DNA of 64,000 bases from Streptomyces spinoverrucosus (GTDB taxonomy: Bacteria > Actinomycetota > Actinomycetes > Streptomycetales > Streptomycetaceae). Made by a program: the position numbers and the translations under genes. The notes under the pieces are model-generated. The model worked only from the letters and a program-made list of their open reading frames with translations. It had not been told where the DNA came from and ran no database searches. This document shows positions 59,498 through 64,000 of the stretch, piece by piece. Positions within the stretch are counted from its first letter, which is position 1; each line of letters begins with the position of its first letter. The DNA lies in contig NZ_JADPZX010000001.1 of NCBI RefSeq assembly GCF_015712165.1, positions 4,419,001 to 4,483,000 of the forward strand. Reading direction: 5' to 3'.

Positions 59498-60214
59498 CTA
59501 GGCGTGGTCGGGGGAGCCCCCGGTGTGGGCGAGGGCGCTCGGGGTTCGGCGGCCGACGATCGCCGGGGCCTCCTGGACGAGCGTGTCGTCGGTGAGCGCC
59601 TCCACCATGAACAGCGCGAAGTCCACCCGGCGCGTCAGATTGCTGGCCAGGACCGGGTCGCCCACGTGTCGGCTCCACACGGGCAGACCCTGGCTCTCCC
59701 CCTCCTCCAGGCTGCTGCCGCGCACCACGGTCCACCGGGTGTCGCTCGCGAAGATCCGTCGGCACGCCTCCACCTGGTCGTCGATCTCGACGGCCCGGAC
59801 CAGCCTGCCCAGCGCGGCGGCGATCCGGACGCCCAGGGTGAACATCCGCGAGTACCTGTCCTTGCCGTCACGAGTGATGTGCCAGCCACAGGAGAAGACG
59901 AGCCGCGCACCCGGCCGCGCGTGGTCCAGCACCGCCTGCGCCGTGCCCGACGAGTACTGCCGCACACCCCAGGGCACCAGCACCGTCAGCACCCCGTCGC
60001 ACCCGGCGACCGCCCGCCGGATCACCTCCGGGTCGTTCGTGGGTCCGGGGACGACGGTCATCCGGCCCTCGAACGCGGCCAGCTTCGGCACGCTGCGCTC
60101 CCGGCACACGCCGACCACCTCGTAGCCGCGTTCCAGTGCGTGCCGAACCATGTACTGCCCGAGCTTCCCCGAAGCCCCGACGATGCAGACCTTCTTCATC
60201 CGATCCGTGCCCAT
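59498..60214 (-). CDS. NAD(P)-binding (NmrA/SDR-atypical) oxidoreductase
   Basis: 238 residues from ATG 60214 (ATG 60199 also possible). Rossmann start KKVCIVGASGKLGQYMVRHA (GxxGxxG) and typical NmrA-like strands (RMTVVPGPTNDPEVIRRAVA). No Tyr-Lys catalytic pair is obvious, so it may be a sensor or quinone-reductase-like enzyme. It is divergent from the TetR gene, with two shared operators between them. Confidence 0.78.
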   Translation of the reverse strand: MGTDRMKKVCIVGASGKLGQYMVRHALERGYEVVGVCRERSVPKLAAFEGRMTVVPGPTNDPEVIRRAVAGCDGVLTVLVPWGVRQYSSGTAQAVLDHARPGARLVFSCGWHITRDGKDRYSRMFTLGVRIAAALGRLVRAVEIDDQVEACRRIFASDTRWTVVRGSSLEEGESQGLPVWSRHVGDPVLASNLTRRVDFALFMVEALTDDTLVQEAPAIVGRRTPSALAHTGGSPDHA

Positions 60215-60245
60215 GGCGCAGCCCCGCCCCTCCACCGCCTGCTCA

Positions 60246-60283
60246 CCTTATGTTGTAAGGCACGCTAGCCTTATGCTGTAAGG
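60246..60283. promoter_or_regulatory. Two TetR-type operators
   Basis: CCTTATGTTGTAAGG (60246-60260) and CCTTATGCTGTAAGG (60269-60283), each CCTTA-N5-TAAGG, 23 bp centre to centre, in the divergent gap between the oxidoreductase and TetR genes. Confidence 0.8.
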
Positions 60284-60322
60284 TAGTCAAGGCCGGGAAT
60301 TGTCGGAGGAGTTGGAAGATTG

Positions 60323-61006
60323 GTGCCCAGCACAGGCAAGGGCCGGCGTGGCGGGTCGGCGCGTCCCCCGCTCAGTCGCGAGCGCGTGATTCGTACGGCG
60401 GTGGCGGTGGCGGACGAGAAGGGGTCGGCGGCACTCACCATGCGGGCCATCGCCGAACCGCTCGGCGTCGAGGCGATGTCGCTGTACCACCACGTGGCGG
60501 GCCGGGAGGACATCCTCGACGGCATGGTGGACGCGGTGTTCGCCGAGATCGACCTGCCACCGCGCGACACGGACTGGAAGACCGCCATGCGCGATCGCGC
60601 GCTCTCCGCCCGTGCCGCCCTCCGGCGCCACCCGTGGGCCATCGGCCTGATGGACTCCCGCTCCCGGCCCGGCCCCGCGACCCTGCGCCACCACGACGCC
60701 GTCATCGGAGCACTGCGCGCCGGAGGCTTCTCCGTCCCGATGGCCGCCCACGCCGTCTCACTGATCGACAGTTACCTGTACGGCTTCGTGCTCCAGGAAC
60801 TGAGCCTGCCGTTCACAGGCGCGGCGGAGCTGGACGAGGTCGCGGGCGCCATCCTGCGCGACATGCCCGCCGACGCCTATCCCCACCTCACGGAGCTGGC
60901 CACGGAACACGTACTCAAGCCCGGCTACGACTACGCCGACGAGTTCCCCTTCGGCCTCACCTGCATCCTCGACGCCCTCCGGCCGGACGAACCCGCCAAC
61001 GCGTAG
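60323..61006 (+). CDS. TetR/AcrR family regulator (TetR_C class)
   Basis: 227 residues from GTG 60323 (TTG 60320 also possible). DNA-binding domain at about 18-65 (RERVIRTAVAVADEKGSAAL, MRAIAEPLGVEAMSLYHHVA) and a TetR_C ligand domain. The paired CCTTA-N5-TAAGG sites upstream make it the likely repressor of itself and of the divergent NAD(P)-binding protein. Confidence 0.87.
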   Translation: MPSTGKGRRGGSARPPLSRERVIRTAVAVADEKGSAALTMRAIAEPLGVEAMSLYHHVAGREDILDGMVDAVFAEIDLPPRDTDWKTAMRDRALSARAALRRHPWAIGLMDSRSRPGPATLRHHDAVIGALRAGGFSVPMAAHAVSLIDSYLYGFVLQELSLPFTGAAELDEVAGAILRDMPADAYPHLTELATEHVLKPGYDYADEFPFGLTCILDALRPDEPANA

Positions 61007-61021
61007 GCCCGTCCCGCTCGG

Positions 61022-63718
61022 TCAGTCCTCGTCAGGCACGGCCTGAGCCCCGTCGCGGCCCCGCATGCGGACGAAGACCGGGTTGCTGGCGGCGGCGGTC
61101 TCCTCCAGGCTGTCGGCCTCCGCCGCCCTCCCGTCGGAACGGAGAGCGCGGACGACGTCGTGCGTGACGGCCGCCTCGTTCCACTCGTAGGAGCCGGACC
61201 GGTAGGTCTCCAGTGCCGCTTCCAGATCGGCGAGTGCCTCCGCATACCGGCCGAGCTCCCGGTAGGCGACCCCGCGCAGATGCCTGGCCATGGAACCGGC
61301 ATAGGCGTCCCCCGCTCGTGCGGTCACTTCGATCGCGTGGGTCAGCGGCTCAAGGGCTGCCGCCGGCCGGCCCGACCTGATGTGGAGCCATCCGATGTCC
61401 CGCTCCGTGTGCGCCTGCCACAGCTCGTCGCCGACCTCCTCGAAGATCCTCAGCGCGGCCCCGGCGGTCGCGGCGGCCTCGTCGAGGCGCCCCGAGCCGG
61501 CCAGGACGCGGATCCGGGCGTTGTTGACGCGCCCCACCCAGTGCCGCTCACCCATCGGACCGAAGATCTCCTCAGCCCGGTCGTAGCGCTCACCGGCCTC
61601 CTGGCGTCGGCCGAGGAGACGGTAGATCTTGCCGAGGGCGTAGAGGGCGGCACCTTCCCATCTGCGGTCGTTGAGCACCCGGAAGTCCCGCACGGCGGAC
61701 TCCAGCAGAGGCGCCGCCTCCTCGGGGCGGCGCAGATACCCGAGGGTCTCCGCCAGGGTCCGCCGCAGCCGGGCCCGCGCCCTGAGATCACCGGTGCGTT
61801 CGGCCAGCCGCAGCGCCTCCCTCTGGCTCTGCTCCGCCAGCTCGGGTCTGCCGCGCCACCTCTGGAACTCACCCAGTTTCTCGAGCGAGTTGAGGACGTG
61901 CCACGGGTCGTCGGCGGCACGCAGCTCGTCCGTGGCCGTGGTCATGTGGTCCAGGGCTTCCCGGAAGTCCTTCTTCGCCGCGTACGCGCGGGCGACGACC
62001 ATCTCGTCCCGGGCCCTGCCGACCGGGTCGGCGCCGGCGTCCGCCTCGTCACGGCCGAGCAGCGTCAGCGCGGTGTCCGGTGCGCCCTCGGCGACGGCCG
62101 CCGAGGCGCGGGCGCGCCGCAGACTGGCGAGCACGCGAGGCCGGGTCTCGGACGGGGGCGCGTCGAACAGCCAGTCCGCGGCGCCCGGGGAGAGGTTGAT
62201 GTCGTCGAGGAAGTACGACAGCGCCTCCCCGATCTCGGCCGCCTCGGCGTTCATGCCAAGACTTCGGGCACGGCCGATGGCCCAGCGCAGCCGCTCCTGC
62301 TCGGCGGACACCCAGCCGGCGCCCGACTCCCCGACCGGATCGCCGATCTCCCCGGCGGACACCTCCGCACCCAGTTCCGGCGCACGCCGCGCGGCCAGGC
62401 CGACCGCGGCATCACGGTAGGCCTTGACCAGGCGGGCCTCGTGCCGGCCGCGCTCCTCGGGCGGCAGCAAGTCGTACTGCTCGGCTGCGAAGACCCGGAC
62501 CAGATCGTGGACGCGATAGCTCGTACTCGCCTCCTCGCCGCCCTCGACCTCCATCAGACTGACCTCGATCAGCTCGTCGCACACCGCGAACGCCGCCCCA
62601 CGCGCGGTACCGGCGTGCTCGAAGTGCCAGTTGGTGAGCCTTCCGACCGCCAGTGAGGCGATCAGCCCGAACACCGTCCGGGTGGCCTGGTCGAGGTCCC
62701 GATAGGTGAGCATGAGGCACGCGTGCAGACTCTCGTCCTCCAGGACGAGTTCCCTCATACGGAGCTTCTCGTCCTCCAGACGTGCCTTCATGTCGCTCAG
62801 ACTCAGGTCGGGCCGTTGTGCCAGTTTCGAACCGACGATGCGCAGGGCCAGCGGCAGCCTGCCGCAGAAGCGGGTGATGTCCAGGGCGATCGCGGGGTCG
62901 CTGGTGACGCGCTCGCGGCCGGCGTAGTGGGCCAGGACGTCCAGCGCCTCGCTCTCGTCCGGCAGCGAGACCGGCACCGGCTCCCGCAGCGTGATGCCGG
63001 AGAGCGGCTTCCGGCTGGTGATCAGGACCGAGCATCCCGCGCCGACCGGCAGCAGCGGCCGTACCTGTTCGGAGCGGTGGGCGTTGTCCAGCACGATCAG
63101 CAACCGCTGGTCATTGGTGAGGCTGCGGAACCGGGCGGCCCGGCCGTCGACATCGGCCGGAAGATCGGCGCGGGCGACGTCGAGGCTGAGCAGGAGGTCC
63201 TCCAGGGCCTCCCTGCTCGACTTGGGAGTCTCGCCGTCGCCCTGGAGATTGACGTAGAGCTGACCGTCGGGATACGAGTCCTTCACCCGGTGGGCCGCGT
63301 TCAGGGCCAGCGTGGTCTTCCCCACGCCCGCCGCACCGTGCACGACGACGATCTTCGCCTGGCTGTCCCTGACATTCACCGGCAGGGCACGACGGGACGG
63401 AGTGGGCACATCCCTGAGTAACGTCGTCAGGCTGTCCAGGAGGGCCGCCCGGCCCACCAAGGGCTCCACCCTCTCCAACTGGTGCCGCCTGCCCCGGTCC
63501 GGCGCGACCGCCCCCAAGGACTGCTCCCCCCGGGCCTTCACCGCCTGATAGGCCATGATTCCGCCGAACGCGACGGTGGCGCCGATGGACACCAGCTTGG
63601 CGGTCGTCTCGTGGAAGACGTTGAAAATGAGGTCGCCGGTCGTACTCAGGGCAGCGGCACCGAAGGCCGTCCCGGCCACGAGAATCGTGTTGCGACGCGA
63701 CCTGGCCTGTTCCGCCAT
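61022..63718 (-). CDS. Membrane-anchored STAND ATPase with TPR array (NB-ARC type)
   Basis: 898 residues from ATG 63718, which has a GGGGGG ribosome site six bases upstream (ATG 63724 lies too close). Two hydrophobic helices (about 11-30 and 40-58) precede an NB-ARC NTPase: Walker A GAAGVGKT at 128-135, Walker B LLIVLDNAH, and a GLPL-like GRLPLALRIVG. A winged-helix linker and about seven TPRs (about 590-870) follow. This resembles the AfsR C-terminal half without its SARP DNA-binding domain. The N-terminal membrane anchor suggests signalling or defence at the membrane. Confidence 0.82.
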   Translation of the reverse strand: MAEQARSRRNTILVAGTAFGAAALSTTGDLIFNVFHETTAKLVSIGATVAFGGIMAYQAVKARGEQSLGAVAPDRGRRHQLERVEPLVGRAALLDSLTTLLRDVPTPSRRALPVNVRDSQAKIVVVHGAAGVGKTTLALNAAHRVKDSYPDGQLYVNLQGDGETPKSSREALEDLLLSLDVARADLPADVDGRAARFRSLTNDQRLLIVLDNAHRSEQVRPLLPVGAGCSVLITSRKPLSGITLREPVPVSLPDESEALDVLAHYAGRERVTSDPAIALDITRFCGRLPLALRIVGSKLAQRPDLSLSDMKARLEDEKLRMRELVLEDESLHACLMLTYRDLDQATRTVFGLIASLAVGRLTNWHFEHAGTARGAAFAVCDELIEVSLMEVEGGEEASTSYRVHDLVRVFAAEQYDLLPPEERGRHEARLVKAYRDAAVGLAARRAPELGAEVSAGEIGDPVGESGAGWVSAEQERLRWAIGRARSLGMNAEAAEIGEALSYFLDDINLSPGAADWLFDAPPSETRPRVLASLRRARASAAVAEGAPDTALTLLGRDEADAGADPVGRARDEMVVARAYAAKKDFREALDHMTTATDELRAADDPWHVLNSLEKLGEFQRWRGRPELAEQSQREALRLAERTGDLRARARLRRTLAETLGYLRRPEEAAPLLESAVRDFRVLNDRRWEGAALYALGKIYRLLGRRQEAGERYDRAEEIFGPMGERHWVGRVNNARIRVLAGSGRLDEAAATAGAALRIFEEVGDELWQAHTERDIGWLHIRSGRPAAALEPLTHAIEVTARAGDAYAGSMARHLRGVAYRELGRYAEALADLEAALETYRSGSYEWNEAAVTHDVVRALRSDGRAAEADSLEETAAASNPVFVRMRGRDGAQAVPDED

Positions 63719-63879
63719 GTACATCCCCCCGAAGTCGGCGTGGCCCGATGATGCCACGCCGACGAAGCGAGCCGGAACACGACGAAGGCCCCGGCATGGC
63801 CTGTCCGGACTCCTCCCGGAGTCGCGCCGTCGATGAGGACGAACGGGCCGCCCCCGCCCTCCCTCGTACCCTGTTCCCT

Positions 63880-64000
63880 GTGCCACCCTCCCGCCTGCAT
63901 CGCGTCGCCGTCCTTGTGCTCGAGGGTGCGAAGCCGCTCGATGTCGGCATTCCCGCGCAGGTGTTCACGACCCGCGCGAGCATGCCGTACGAGGTGCGGG
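63880..64000 (+). CDS. GlxA-type AraC family regulator, N-terminal part (3' partial)
   Basis: Forty residues from GTG 63880: LHRVAVLVLEGAKPLDVGIP and QVFTTRASMPYEVR match the DJ-1/PfpI-like N-terminal domain of GlxA regulators. The AraC DNA-binding domain should lie beyond the window. It is divergent from the STAND gene, 161 bp apart. Confidence 0.7.
   Translation, partial: MPPSRLHRVAVLVLEGAKPLDVGIPAQVFTTRASMPYEVR

Overview
This 64 kb window is high-GC actinobacterial DNA and almost certainly a Streptomyces chromosome. The codons end mostly in G or C. It carries paired SigB/F-type sigma factors, a GAF-ANTAR regulator, a DmdR-type iron box, an IS701-type insertion and an actinomycete integrative element. 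The order sigN-sigF ... tadA ... upp resembles, from memory, the S. coelicolor region around SCO4034-SCO4041.

Layout. 1-5245: tail of a GtrA-type flippase, a GT39 mannosyltransferase broken by a one-base shift in a G run, then a DHA2 exporter with its TetR regulator and a palindromic operator. 5248-6842: a MITE-like element and a 1402-bp IS701-family insertion that landed, with a CTAG duplication, on the stop codon of a PPOX-family gene. 6839-12120: PPOX flavoprotein, GAF-ANTAR regulator, a YceI protein and a DHA2 exporter that both carry extra carboxypeptidase-regulatory-like domains, and a MarR regulator with three operator-like sites. 12314-23375: conserved core, with two stress/development sigma factors, small membrane proteins, HhH-GPD and HerA-like DNA proteins, upp and tadA.

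23478-35391: a tRNA-Ser(CGA) gene used as attachment site by an ~11.9-kb integrative conjugative element (AICE). It has 55-bp direct repeats at its ends, a tyrosine integrase, excisionase, iteron-like array, Rep ATPase, prim-pol, TraB-like FtsK translocase, accessory transfer genes, and a GntR repressor coupled to a P-loop kinase.

35434-44334: a decayed FAD-monooxygenase, a CopC-CopD copper protein, an SDR/cupin/GNAT/penicillin-acylase block, and a divergent siderophore-interacting protein behind an iron box. An anti-sigma-type ATPase and a multiply frameshifted regulator pseudogene follow. 44573-51100: a five-gene galactoside operon (binding protein, two permeases, alpha- and beta-galactosidase) with no ATPase of its own. 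51148-51936: an Fpg/Nei glycosylase.

52048-58943: the most unusual part, a tightly coupled seven-gene cassette. It encodes a helical-repeat/WD40 protein, a GrpE-like cochaperone, a lidless Hsp70, DUF2997, a small radical SAM protein, a Ycf46-like AAA ATPase and DUF1257 (Ycf35). It reads as one chaperone/remodelling/radical-enzyme machine and I know of no named system with this composition. Two gene remnants (TetR, PEP-utilising enzyme) lie directly behind it, which suggests it was inserted. The window ends with an NAD(P)-binding protein and TetR pair sharing duplicated operators, a membrane-anchored STAND/TPR protein, and the start of a GlxA-type regulator.
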